DNA from: Nocardia stercoris
Lineage (GTDB): Bacteria; Actinomycetota; Actinomycetes; Mycobacteriales; Mycobacteriaceae
Direction: 5' to 3'
Length of the DNA: 64,000 bases
Assembly (NCBI RefSeq): GCF_003696265.1
Contig: NZ_RFFH01000002.1
Location: 578,912-642,911 of the forward strand
The translations under genes and the position numbers were made by a program. This document shows, piece by piece, positions 53,918-63,746 of the stretch (within the stretch, counting starts at the first letter, position 1; each line of letters starts with the position of its first letter). The notes under the pieces were generated by a model, which was given only the letters and a program-made list of their open reading frames with translations, had not been told where the DNA came from and did not search any database.

Positions 53918-54211
53918 ATGGCGGATGACCTGGACTCCGACCTAATCGGGGGAGAGCTGCGCGACGACCTGCTTCGCGCACTCACTTATGTCTCGACCGA
54001 GTCCGGACCTGACGGTAGTTACATCGTGAACGGCGACCTCCCCCCTGAGGTAGCGCCGCCGTTCATCCGTGCCATTTTGCGGATCGAGGCAGAGCTGCTG
54101 CTGCACGACGCCGAGCAGGTGGCCCTGGGCAAGGGGGAGCCGCGCACGCAGGAGGAGCGCCGGACCGACGCCTTCCTGGCGCTGGCCCTGCGAGTGACCG
54201 ATCGTGGCTGA
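53918..54211 (+). CDS. Conserved hypothetical protein (97 aa)
   Basis: A 97-residue acidic protein, probably alpha-helical (DLIGGELRDDLLRALTYVS; IRAILRIEAELLLHDAEQVA; RRTDAFLALALRV). No signal peptide or known motif is seen. ATG 53918 is the first start that keeps the coding-like part; the frame extends to 53750 only over the tam-like gene. It lies 20 bases upstream of the first CIRCE element. The function is unknown. Confidence 0.7.
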   Translation: MADDLDSDLIGGELRDDLLRALTYVSTESGPDGSYIVNGDLPPEVAPPFIRAILRIEAELLLHDAEQVALGKGEPRTQEERRTDAFLALALRVTDRG

Positions 54212-54230
54212 ACCACGGCCGGGGATCGAC

Positions 54231-54257
54231 CTTGCACTCGGGTGAGGTGAGTGCTAG
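54231..54257. promoter_or_regulatory. CIRCE element 1, overlapping groEL promoter
   Basis: CTTGCACTC-N9-GAGTGCTAG fits the CIRCE consensus (TTAGCACTC-N9-GAGTGCTAA) with one arm mismatch. It embraces a promoter with -35 TTGCAC (54232) and -10 TAGAAA (54255) at 17-base spacing, so HrcA binding would block transcription. Confidence 0.9.
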
Positions 54258-54265
54258 AAATGGAC

Positions 54266-54292
54266 CTGGCACTCCACACCTGTGAGTGCTAG
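54266..54292. promoter_or_regulatory. CIRCE element 2, in groEL leader
   Basis: CTGGCACTC-N9-GAGTGCTAG is a second CIRCE site, eight bases after the first and at or just after the expected transcription start. Paired sites imply tight HrcA repression. Confidence 0.88.
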
Positions 54293-56011
<1,719 letters not shown>

Positions 56012-56042
56012 GTCCAGCTCTCCAGCAACGGTTTTCATACTG

Positions 56043-56074
56043 AAGGCCGGTCCACCTCCGGGTGGGCCGGCCTT
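56043..56074. terminator. Terminator after groEL
   Basis: Fourteen-base arms (AAGGCCGGTCCACC and GGTGGGCCGGCCTT, one G-T pair) close a TCCG loop. The same hairpin type recurs at 62123 and 63489. Confidence 0.82.
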
Positions 56075-56088
56075 CGGCGTTCACGGTT

Positions 56089-56171
56089 TCAGCATTCGGC
56101 GCGGATGAAGACCTGGCTGGTGTCACCACCGTCGTTGTGCACCACGACGAATCGCGCCGGATACTGCGGGA
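56089..56171 (-). pseudogene. Coding-like tail after the type VII substrate gene, possible frameshifted C-terminus
   Basis: Directly after the stop of the 56172-57290 gene, another frame continues to TGA 56089. It has strongly G/C-ending codons and a protein-like sequence (PARFVVVHNDGGDTSQVFIR). It has no plausible start of its own. It may be the original C-terminus of the upstream gene lost by a frameshift, or a remnant of another gene. A sequencing error is also possible. Confidence 0.4.
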
Positions 56172-57290
56172 TCAGAGGGCGGATGCGAGGCTGTGCTCCC
56201 ACCAGACGTTGTTCTGGTAGCCGTAGCGGAGGGTGCCGAGGTCGGCGACGATCTTGGCCGGAACCTCGAAGAGTGCGCCGGTGGGTTGGGTGAGCTGGGT
56301 GCCCGGTTCGTAGGCGAGGGCCTGCTGGATCCGGGTCATGAGATCGGTGATCGAGGTGTTGCGGTTGTCGGCGTCGGTGCGGATCGTGTCGATCTTCGCG
56401 GTGATCTGATCCTTGACCGAACTGCTCATCGGGCGATCCGCGATCTGGGCCCAGACTCCCACCGGGAGTGAGAATCCCAGCAGGTTCAACGGTTCCATCA
56501 GCCCGGAGGCCAAGCCCGCCGCCTGGTTGTACACCAGGCGCTCCAGGCATTCGCCGCCTTTCTGCAGGGTTTTCGCGACGGTGTCCAGGTCCGTGCTGCG
56601 GTCGGAGATCGTGGTGTGCAGCGTATTCATCGCGGTGGCATAGGAATTGGCGGCGCCGCCGGTCCATTGCGTGGTGAGCCATTGCGATCCGCTGCTCAGG
56701 TTCGTCGACGTCACAGAGTCGTTGATGCTGAGCTGGGCGATGCGTTTCCCGATCGCCTGCACGTTCTCCCAGTCGCTGATCAGCGGCGCGAGATATTGTT
56801 CGGCCGGCTTGATCCCGATCGCCTGGTTGATGCGGTCGTCGAAGATGGCGATGGCGTCGTGGGCGCCGGAGACCACGGATTTGAGCGTGAGGCTGTCGGT
56901 TTGGATCTGGGGCAGGTCGAGCGTCTGCATCCCGGTGAAGCGCAGGACATCGGTGACGGCACCGTCCAGCGACGGTAGCGACAGCGAGGAGGTGGCCGAG
57001 CTGACGGCTCTGGCCCAGGCGGAATCCTGTTGCTGGAAGCCCTGGACCGTGGTGGTCAGATCGGTGCCGAAGCCGACGATCTTGTCGTGATTCTGCTGGC
57101 CCAGGGTCGTCATCCGGTCCTTGAAACCCTGCAGTGCCGAGGTCAGCGTGGCCAGGGTGCCGGTGGTTCCCGACGGCAGCTCGAGATCGGACGTGATCTT
57201 GGACAGGTTGGTCAGCAGCGTTCCGCCCGCGTCGGTGAGGTCCTTGGCGAAGCCGGTCAGCGCGGCGGAGGTAACCGATAGGTCGCTCAT
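56172..57290 (-). CDS. Putative type VII (ESX) secretion substrate, WXG-containing
   Basis: A 372-residue mostly alpha-helical protein without a signal peptide. The N-terminal 90 residues (DLSVTSAALTGFAKDLTDAG) resemble EspC/WXG-type helical hairpins. A second hairpin with Trp-Thr-Gly at residues 209-211 (QWTGGAANSYATAM) gives the WXG turn typical of ESX exported proteins. The C-terminal third is unassigned. It is an orphan: no EccC, EccD or other secretion components are encoded here. The adjacent out-of-frame tail (56089-56171) suggests a truncated C-terminus. The assignment is by pattern only. Confidence 0.6.
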   Translation of the reverse strand: MSDLSVTSAALTGFAKDLTDAGGTLLTNLSKITSDLELPSGTTGTLATLTSALQGFKDRMTTLGQQNHDKIVGFGTDLTTTVQGFQQQDSAWARAVSSATSSLSLPSLDGAVTDVLRFTGMQTLDLPQIQTDSLTLKSVVSGAHDAIAIFDDRINQAIGIKPAEQYLAPLISDWENVQAIGKRIAQLSINDSVTSTNLSSGSQWLTTQWTGGAANSYATAMNTLHTTISDRSTDLDTVAKTLQKGGECLERLVYNQAAGLASGLMEPLNLLGFSLPVGVWAQIADRPMSSSVKDQITAKIDTIRTDADNRNTSITDLMTRIQQALAYEPGTQLTQPTGALFEVPAKIVADLGTLRYGYQNNVWWEHSLASAL

Positions 57291-57427
57291 ACGGAAGCGC
57301 TTTCCTGCGGCCGCGACTGCGTGATCCGGATCCGGCTGTGCCGCCGATCCTCATTTCCCCCGATGACGATCATGCCGCGATTGTACCGATTACGGCAGGC
57401 GGCTCGATCATTGTGCGGCAGCCGGAT

Positions 57428-58783
57428 TCAACCGGCCGGGCGGAGCCGGGCGAGGATGCCGGGCAGGTCGAGCCGGAACATCTCGGGCCGGAAGTAGTGG
57501 CCGCCGGGGACTTCGTGCCATTCGCAGGGGATGCCCGCGGCGGCGAGATCGGCACGAAATTCTCGTTGCCCGGCGAGGACGTGTGTCTCGTTCATTTGGT
57601 CGAACCAGTTGATCGGGTCCGGGCTGGTGCCGGCGACCAGGAAGATCCGGTGGTCGCGGAAGTTCTCGATGTGTTCGACCGGGTTGTCGGCGCTGACGCG
57701 GGCCTGGTTCCAGGGCACGCCGTAGATGGTGCCGCCGGCCAGGTCCAGGACCGCCGCGGACAGGTTGGCCCAGTCGACGACGGTCGGCGGTGGGTTGTTG
57801 CGGCGCAGGCTCGGCGGGCCGGAATGGGCGCTGACCGACGCGAACAGCCAGGGATATTCGGTGGTGTATTTCAGCGCGCCGAAGCCGCCCATGGAGAACC
57901 CGCCGGCCGCGCGGCCGCCACCGTCGTTCCAGGTGCGGAAGTTGCCGTCGATCCACCCGATCAGTTGGTCGATATGGAAGGTCTCCCAATTGCGCGGGCC
58001 GACAAAGGAACTGACCGGGTTGCTGTACCAGCCGGCGTGGCCGCCGTCGGGCATGACCACGATGATCGGCGCGCCGGCGGTGAGGTCCCGGATTCCGAGC
58101 TGGTCGAAGGTGCGGAAATCCTGGTCGGTGCCGCCGCCGTGGAACAGGTACAGCACCGGGTAGGTGTGTCCGCTGGTGTGATAGTCGTCGGGGAGCAGCA
58201 CGTTCACGCCCGGGTTCCAGCCGACCGCCGCGGTCGCGAAGCGGTAATACCAGAGGCGGGAATCGTTTTCGTTGCGGTCGACGATGGTGAGCCCGTTGCC
58301 GTCGCTGCGCCCGCTGAACAGCAGCAGCACCTGCCCGGCCGTGACCGTCTCGTCCGGTAGCCCGTTGGCCGCGGCGAGCGTTGCCGCCCAACCACTGTCG
58401 CCGTACCAGCGCGCCGCGATATCGGCCAGGGTTTCGTCGGCTCCGACGGTGTAGCGGGTGAGGTCGGCGACCACCACGGTGGTGCCGGGGGCGATATCGG
58501 GGACCGGATCTCCTGGTCCGGCAAGGCCACTCGCACGGGCGAGGACCCACGCGGCGGCGGGGTCGCCGTAGTGGCGGTCGGCGAGCGCGGCCAGGGTGTC
58601 GCCGGGGGCGGCGGTCACCTCGGTGTAGTCGGGCAGGATCAGCGCGAGTCCGGCGGGAACGACGTCGGGATCGGGAATCCCGTTCGCCGTCGCGATCAGC
58701 GGATACCGGTCCGCGTCACCGTAGGCCTGCTCGGCGACTCCGGACAGGGTGTCGCCGGCTTCGAGAACCGTGGTCCGAACCAT
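57428..58783 (-). CDS. Triple-LysM esterase (antigen 85/esterase D-like)
   Basis: A 451-residue protein. Three LysM-like units cover residues about 3-52, 55-106 and 110-157, each with a GDTL/ETL-type start and WYGD or AYGD. The rest is an alpha/beta hydrolase of the esterase D/antigen 85 group (PVLYLFHGGGTDQDF; nucleophile Ser in GGFSMGGFGALK; the C-terminal His in PGGHYFRPE). There is no signal peptide at ATG 58783, although LysM modules normally bind peptidoglycan. AGGAG precedes the start. Its location 137 bases upstream of the WXG protein gene leaves open an unconventional route out of the cell. The substrate is unknown. Confidence 0.83.
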   Translation of the reverse strand: MVRTTVLEAGDTLSGVAEQAYGDADRYPLIATANGIPDPDVVPAGLALILPDYTEVTAAPGDTLAALADRHYGDPAAAWVLARASGLAGPGDPVPDIAPGTTVVVADLTRYTVGADETLADIAARWYGDSGWAATLAAANGLPDETVTAGQVLLLFSGRSDGNGLTIVDRNENDSRLWYYRFATAAVGWNPGVNVLLPDDYHTSGHTYPVLYLFHGGGTDQDFRTFDQLGIRDLTAGAPIIVVMPDGGHAGWYSNPVSSFVGPRNWETFHIDQLIGWIDGNFRTWNDGGGRAAGGFSMGGFGALKYTTEYPWLFASVSAHSGPPSLRRNNPPPTVVDWANLSAAVLDLAGGTIYGVPWNQARVSADNPVEHIENFRDHRIFLVAGTSPDPINWFDQMNETHVLAGQREFRADLAAAGIPCEWHEVPGGHYFRPEMFRLDLPGILARLRPAG

Positions 58784-58879
58784 GACGACTCCTGACGTGT
58801 GGTCATGTCCCCGTCTCCACGGTAGGCCGCGGCGAGCGGTTCCGGCCGGGAAATCGCTGTACGCGTCGGGTTTGTACCG

Positions 58880-59488
58880 CTAGATCCACCCGGCGGTCTG
58901 CGCCGCGCGGATGGCGTCGATCCGGTTGCGGGCCTGTAGCTTCGTGACCGCGGTGGCGAGATAGTTGCGCACGGTCCCGTAGGACAGGTGCATCGTGGCG
59001 GCGATCTGTTTGGGGTCGAGGCCGGCCGCGAGGTGGCGCAGGACCTCGGTTTCGCGCGCGGTGAGCGGGCTGTCGCCGGCGCGCAACGCGGTGAACGCCA
59101 GGGCGGGATCCAGCGCCGCGCCGCCCGCGGCGACGGTGCGCACGGCCCGGACCAGTTCGTGGCGCGGGCTGTCCTTGAGCACGAAGCCGCCGACGCCGAT
59201 CTCGGTGGCCCGCTTGAGCAGTCCGGGGTTGGCGAGTCCGGTGAGGATCAGGATCCGGCAGGCGGGCAACCGTTCCCGGAGCAGGGCGGCGGCGGTGAGT
59301 CCGTCGGTGCCGGGTAGGTCGACGTCCAGGATCGCGAGGTCGGCCCGGGTGGTGACGGCCGTGTCGACGATGGTGTCGCCCCGGTCCAGCGCGGCGACGA
59401 TCTCCAGGTCGTCTTCCAATTCCAGTGTCGCGACGAGGGTTTCGCGGAGCAGCCGCATATCCTCGGCAACCAGCACCCTGATCGGCAC
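58880..59488 (-). CDS. NarL/LuxR-type response regulator
   Basis: A 202-residue regulator. The receiver domain has the acidic pair in VLVAEDMRL, phosphoacceptor Asp55 in LAILDVDLPG, and Lys in FVLKDSPRHE. A C-terminal LuxR helix-turn-helix follows (LTARETEVLRHLAAGLDPKQ; IAATMHLSYGTVRNYLATAV). GTG 59488 was chosen because GAGGAG lies six bases upstream. A histidine kinase gene is divergent with a 69-base gap, so they form a two-component pair. Confidence 0.9.
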   Translation of the reverse strand: MPIRVLVAEDMRLLRETLVATLELEDDLEIVAALDRGDTIVDTAVTTRADLAILDVDLPGTDGLTAAALLRERLPACRILILTGLANPGLLKRATEIGVGGFVLKDSPRHELVRAVRTVAAGGAALDPALAFTALRAGDSPLTARETEVLRHLAAGLDPKQIAATMHLSYGTVRNYLATAVTKLQARNRIDAIRAAQTAGWI

Positions 59489-59557
59489 CACACACTCCTC
59501 ACTCCCGGACACTGTCGTGATTGCCCGGAACGACCGGTCTGTTGTGCAATCATCGGC

Positions 59558-61300
59558 GTGCTGCCGTTACCGAGATTCACCGGGTACCTGTTCCTGGTCC
59601 TGCTCATCGTCTCGGTGTGGACCGCGGGCGCCGGGGTGGCCGCGACGATCTGGTGTGCGCTGCAGGCGGCCGTCGTGGTGGTGGCGCAGCACCGTCCCGC
59701 AACTCGCGGGCGATCGCTGCTCGCGCAGCTCGTCCTCACCTATCTGCCGGTGGCCGGCATCGGCCCCTCCGGGCTCGAGACCGACCATCTACTCGCCGCG
59801 ACCGCGCTGTGGTGTCTGCCGCCGCGCTGGCGCTGGGCCGGATTCGCCACGGTGGCGGCGATCTCCGGTCCGCTCCACGCGCAGCACCGGTGGGGCGAGA
59901 TGCTGCACCTCGACATCACCACCGCGGCGATCGGCGCCGTCGTCTATCTGCTGTCGCGGCTGACCGTTCTGGTCGATGCCCTCGACGCCACCCGCGACGA
60001 ACTGGCGCAGCTGACGCAGACCCGGGAGCGCCTGCAGGTGGCTCGCCGGCTGCGGGACGCGCTGGGTGATCGGCTCACCGCGGTGCTCGACCTGCTGCGC
60101 CGGGCCCGCACGGACCTGACCCCGCGACCCGACCGGGCCACCGCCGCGGTCGCGGATGCGACCGACGCCACCCGCCGGATCATCGCGGCGGTGCGGGAAT
60201 TGGCTGCCGAACAGCATGATTCGGCGCGGATGCCGCCCGACGACGTCCCGATCTCGCGCCTGGCACCCCGGCTGGCGCTGTCGGCCTCGGTGATCAGCCT
60301 GGGATCGTGGGTCGCGGTCGAGGTGCTGGAGAGTCCGGGTGCGCGGATCGCGATGGCATTCGGCGGTACGGCCCTCGCGGGTCTGCTGCTGGCGCAACTG
60401 CTGCGGCCGGAGCCGATGAAACGCCTGCTCGTCCCGCAGGCGTTGATCGCGCTGGCACCGCTGCCCTGGCTGGGGGCGACGTGGAGTGTGTGGCTGATCC
60501 TGCTGGCGGTGTCGGTTCTGGTGTGCGCCGACGACATTCGGCTGGCGGTAGCTGTCCCGGCTCTGGTCGGGTTGCGGGCGATCTACGGCGGCCCGCCCGG
60601 CAACGGTGGGCCGGGCGGGCATTGGAGCTGGCTGGTCATGGCGGCGGAGGCGACGCTGGTGCTGTTCGGGCTGGCGCGCTTCCTGCAGCTGTCGCGGCAG
60701 CTGAACCGCTCCCGGCAGGACCTGATCCAGGTCACCACGCAGGTGGAACGCCTGCGCCTGGCCCGCGATATCCACGATCTGCTGGGCCTGACGCTGTCGG
60801 TTCTGGTCCTCAAGGGCGACTTGATCACCGAACTCGTCCACCGCGATCCGGTCCGCGCGGCCACGGAGATCGAAGAGGCACTCCGGATCGCGTCACGCGC
60901 GCGAGCCGAGGCCTGGGCGCTGGCCGATACCGCCGAAACCCGCTCGCTCTGTGCGGAATTGCGGGTCGCGGGCGCGGCCCTGGCCGACGCGTGCGGCACC
61001 GTCAGTATCGACTGCGACGACGAGCTGCCCGTCACCGCGGGTGCGGTGCTCGCGCCGGTCGTGCGGGAGGCGGTGACGAATGTGTTGCGGCACAGCACCG
61101 CGACCCGGGTACGCATCGAATGTCGCCGTCAGGACGGCGATGTGCGGCTCGAGGTGCACAACGACGGTGCCGCCGACGAATCCGAGGGCGCCGGACAGGG
61201 ATTGCGCAATATGCGCGCCCGGGTGCGGGACGCGGGCGGTTCGTTCAGCGCGGCACGGTCCGGTGGCGAGTTCCGATTGACCGCACGGGTGCCCTGCTGA
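59558..61300 (+). CDS. Sensor histidine kinase with duplicated, partly degenerate HisKA_3 modules
   Basis: A 580-residue membrane kinase built as two similar halves. Each half has four to six hydrophobic helices and then a coiled coil plus dimerisation helix. In the second, RLARDIHDLLG carries phosphoacceptor His406, followed by a HATPase domain (VVREAVTNVLRHS; GQGLRNMRARV). In the first (VARRLRDALGDRL, Arg166) arginine replaces the histidine and the ATPase is missing. The partner regulator is divergent upstream. GTG 59558 is the start. The signal is unknown. Confidence 0.88.
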   Translation: MLPLPRFTGYLFLVLLIVSVWTAGAGVAATIWCALQAAVVVVAQHRPATRGRSLLAQLVLTYLPVAGIGPSGLETDHLLAATALWCLPPRWRWAGFATVAAISGPLHAQHRWGEMLHLDITTAAIGAVVYLLSRLTVLVDALDATRDELAQLTQTRERLQVARRLRDALGDRLTAVLDLLRRARTDLTPRPDRATAAVADATDATRRIIAAVRELAAEQHDSARMPPDDVPISRLAPRLALSASVISLGSWVAVEVLESPGARIAMAFGGTALAGLLLAQLLRPEPMKRLLVPQALIALAPLPWLGATWSVWLILLAVSVLVCADDIRLAVAVPALVGLRAIYGGPPGNGGPGGHWSWLVMAAEATLVLFGLARFLQLSRQLNRSRQDLIQVTTQVERLRLARDIHDLLGLTLSVLVLKGDLITELVHRDPVRAATEIEEALRIASRARAEAWALADTAETRSLCAELRVAGAALADACGTVSIDCDDELPVTAGAVLAPVVREAVTNVLRHSTATRVRIECRRQDGDVRLEVHNDGAADESEGAGQGLRNMRARVRDAGGSFSAARSGGEFRLTARVPC

Positions 61301-61471
61301 GGTTGTGCGAAATGCACAGTGCCGGTGGGTGAATCGCACCGGCCGCCCGTGGTTGCCGCAGTGCCGGGACCGGGTGCTTCATCGCGCGAACCGGTGCCGG
61401 TGGCACTACGGCCGAAGCCCTTGCGGCGGAAGACTTTCGGGAGTCAGAAAGACTGACCCGAAGGAGACATC

Positions 61472-61762
61472 ATGCCGGTCGTCCGGATCCACCACTACCG
61501 CGTCGACGACGACAAACTGAGCGCCCTGCTGGCTCAGCGCGCCGCCCTCATCGACGGAATCCGCCGGGCGCAGCCCGGTCTCACCGAGACTCGGCTCACC
61601 CGGCTGGAGGACGGCAGCTACAGCGACACCTGGCGCTGGGAATCCGCCGAGCAGATGCTCACCGCCATCGCCGCGTCCCAGGACTTCCCACCGGTAGCCG
61701 CCACCATGGCGTTGACCGTCGACGCCACCGCCGAGACCGGCGAGATCGTCGAGGAGCGGTGA
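61472..61762 (+). CDS. ABM-like small monooxygenase-fold protein
   Basis: A 96-residue protein resembling antibiotic biosynthesis monooxygenase domains (VVRIHHYRVDDDKLSALLAQ; YSDTWRWESAEQMLTAIAAS). AGGAG precedes ATG. The stop overlaps the first codon of the DoxX-like gene (TGATG arrangement), so the two are coupled. No catalytic residues can be named, since the fold also serves non-enzymatic roles. Confidence 0.65.
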   Translation: MPVVRIHHYRVDDDKLSALLAQRAALIDGIRRAQPGLTETRLTRLEDGSYSDTWRWESAEQMLTAIAASQDFPPVAATMALTVDATAETGEIVEER

Positions 61763-62109
61763 TGAATATCGCCTATCACGTCGTCGCGATCGCGGCCGCC
61801 GCATGGATCGGGTTCAGCGGGTACTCGCTGTTCGCCCGCAAACCGTTCGTCGCCGAGCCGCTGACGGAGTACGGCGTGCCGACGACATGGTGGCCCTGGC
61901 TCGCACTCGCGAAATCGGCCGGTGCGCTGGGACTTCTGGCCGGATTCGTGGTTCCGGCGGTAGGGATGGCGGCAGCGAGCTGCCTGATCCTCTACTTCCT
62001 CGGAGCCGCGGCGACCACGATTCGCGCGCGTTCGTACGGGACGACCGTGTTCCCGCTGCTCTACCTCGCACCGGCTGCGGCGACCCTGGTACTGCAGCTC
62101 GCGCGGTGA
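61762..62109 (+). CDS. DoxX-like membrane protein
   Basis: A 115-residue protein with four membrane helices (VVAIAAAAWIGFSGYSLF; WLALAKSAGALGLLAGFVV; AAASCLILYFLGAAATTI; LLYLAPAAATLVL). This is the DoxX/DoxD size and pattern. GAGGAG lies five bases before ATG 61762; a GTG at 61759 is also in frame. Coupled to the ABM-like gene. DoxX proteins are linked to redox or oxidative-stress functions in mycobacteria, but the role here is unknown. Confidence 0.78.
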   Translation: MNIAYHVVAIAAAAWIGFSGYSLFARKPFVAEPLTEYGVPTTWWPWLALAKSAGALGLLAGFVVPAVGMAAASCLILYFLGAAATTIRARSYGTTVFPLLYLAPAAATLVLQLAR

Positions 62110-62122
62110 CATTCCGCGGCCC

Positions 62123-62151
62123 GGCCGGTCCACCTTTCGGGTGGGCCGGCC
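62123..62151. terminator. Terminator after DoxX-like gene
   Basis: Twelve-base arms (GGCCGGTCCACC and GGTGGGCCGGCC, one G-T pair) with a short TTTCG loop. It is nearly the same sequence as the groEL terminator. Confidence 0.78.
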
Positions 62152-62257
62152 TGCTGCTTTCCGAAGTTAGGGATTTCGCAAGGAGTTCGCGGGTGGCCTC
62201 GCCCAGGATGGGTCCTGTCGCCGAACGGGGGCAGCGCGAATGAGAGGGGATACCGAG

Positions 62258-62920
62258 ATGGATTCGAATGCGGTGCGGGCGAACGGAACTCGCTGGACGC
62301 GGACGGCACTGCTGGGCCGGGCGGCGGTGGCGGGGGCGGTCGCGTGCGGGGTGCTCGCGTTGACCGCGTGCGGTTCGTCGAACAGCGACGATCAGGCCGC
62401 GAATCTGCGCCGGAACCTCTCCGCGTCGACGACCACCACGACGACCACCACGAAGGCGCCCACCACCACGAAGTCGGCGCCGCTGTCGCCGGACGGGCAG
62501 GCGGTGGTGTCCGCGCTGCCCAAGCCGCTGCAGCAGGAACTCGGGAAGGCGTGCCCGATCGAGGAGAAGCGCGCCACCGACTCGACCGACCACTTCACCA
62601 CCCAGGACCATTTCTGCCTGGCCGAGAACGACACCCTCACCACCGGGCTGGTGCCTCCGCACGGCGGGACCGCCACCGGCACGGTGAACTTCAGTGCCTA
62701 CATCAACACCAAGCCCGACGCCCTGAAGGACCAGTGGCACCTCATCCGGCCGCAGCAGCTGGTCCAGGACGACGCGAAGCTGATGGTCCGCGTCGACGAC
62801 GAGACGCCGGGTCTGGTGATCCTGGAGGTGTTCCGCAAGTCGGACAACCTGTATCTGAGCGGCGTGAACTTCACCAGCAAGGACGCGGCCCTGCAGTTCG
62901 TCAAGCGCGCGGGATTCTGA
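62258..62920 (+). CDS. Putative lipoprotein with Thr-rich linker
   Basis: A 220-residue precursor. The signal peptide ends in a lipobox LTAC near residue 37. A linker of about 20 Thr/Lys-rich residues follows, then a domain of about 130 residues with two cysteines (GKACPIEEKRAT; DHFCLAENDTLT). After the lipobox it shares an LRRN segment with the lipoprotein at 51670. ATG 62240 is an alternative start. It is probably envelope-anchored. The function is unknown. Confidence 0.72.
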   Translation: MDSNAVRANGTRWTRTALLGRAAVAGAVACGVLALTACGSSNSDDQAANLRRNLSASTTTTTTTTKAPTTTKSAPLSPDGQAVVSALPKPLQQELGKACPIEEKRATDSTDHFTTQDHFCLAENDTLTTGLVPPHGGTATGTVNFSAYINTKPDALKDQWHLIRPQQLVQDDAKLMVRVDDETPGLVILEVFRKSDNLYLSGVNFTSKDAALQFVKRAGF

Positions 62921-63041
62921 ACCGGAGCGACATGGAGCGCGAATTCCGTTCCCCGCGTGGACAACTGGCATCGCCTGTGTGATGATCATCGGTTGGCCCG
63001 CGGACGGGCCGCCCAAAGCCGCTGTATCAGGGAGATCCACC

Positions 63042-63473
63042 ATGTTCAGAAAGGGCGCCACTGCCCTCGGGCTGATCGCCGCGTCGGCGACCGCCCTCGT
63101 CGTCACCGGCACCGGTACCGCGGCCGCCGAGCGTGGCGCGGACGGTCACTACTACCTGTCGATCGCGATCTCGACCGACAACATCGAGGGCACCTTCGTC
63201 GCCGGCACCGCGGCCAACTACCCCGACCAGGCATCGGCGGACCAGGCCGCGCTCGGCGAGTGCGGGTACGCCAACTGCTGGGTCGTCGTCCGTTCACAGG
63301 ACGGCTGCGGTGCTGTGGCGGCGCGGGACAACGACGTGGCCGGCGGCGAGGGCGCGACGACGGGCGAAGCCGCGCGCAATGCGATCGCGCAGCTGCCGCC
63401 GCCGTCGCTGCTGGCCTCGCTCAGTGGGGGTGGCGGTGCGCCCGACGTCTTCGCGGTGCACTGCAACGGCTGA
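63042..63473 (+). CDS. Secreted DUF4189 protein
   Basis: A 143-residue secreted protein with a signal peptide (ALGLIAASATALVVTGTGTA) of about 28 residues. The mature part shows the DUF4189 pattern (AANYPDQASADQAALGECG; CWVVVRSQDGCGAVA) with paired cysteines. Such proteins are frequent in Nocardia and other mycolata; their function is unknown. GGGAG lies seven bases before ATG 63042. A hairpin terminator follows. Confidence 0.85.
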   Translation: MFRKGATALGLIAASATALVVTGTGTAAAERGADGHYYLSIAISTDNIEGTFVAGTAANYPDQASADQAALGECGYANCWVVVRSQDGCGAVAARDNDVAGGEGATTGEAARNAIAQLPPPSLLASLSGGGGAPDVFAVHCNG

Positions 63474-63488
63474 TCGCCGCGGCTCGGA

Positions 63489-63518
63489 AAGGCCGGCTCA
63501 CTTCGGTGGGCCGGCCTT
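63489..63518. terminator. Terminator after DUF4189 gene
   Basis: Thirteen-base arms (AAGGCCGGCTCAC and GTGGGCCGGCCTT, one G-T pair) close a TTCG tetraloop. It belongs to the same repeated hairpin type as at 56043 and 62123. Confidence 0.82.
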
Positions 63519-63717
63519 CGTCGTATCCACCCGAAATGCCTCGCCGCGGCACCGGATCGGGCTCCGACATAGCGACCGGTCTCCCGGTCGATGACCGGTT
63601 TCGGTAGTTCTGCGGACCGATGGGTCGGATCGATCTAGGCTGGAGTCGTGGCAGCGGCCTCAGCGACAGCTGAATGGCCGTGGTCTAGGAGTGTGTCTGG
63701 GCCTGTGACCAGGGGAT

Positions 63718-63746
63718 TTGACATGTGCACAGGCGCCGCGTAACTT
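63718..63746 (+). promoter_or_regulatory. Strong promoter of ribosomal RNA operon
   Basis: A perfect -35 TTGACA (63718-63723), exactly 17 bases of spacer, and a -10 TAACTT (63741-63746). It lies about 200 bases before the rRNA antitermination box, as expected for an rrn operon. Confidence 0.85.

Noticed and set aside
61305..61520. 71-codon ORF between the kinase and ABM-like genes
   Set aside because: Arg/Cys/Trp-rich translation, overlaps the start of the ABM-like gene, and no ribosome-binding site is seen.
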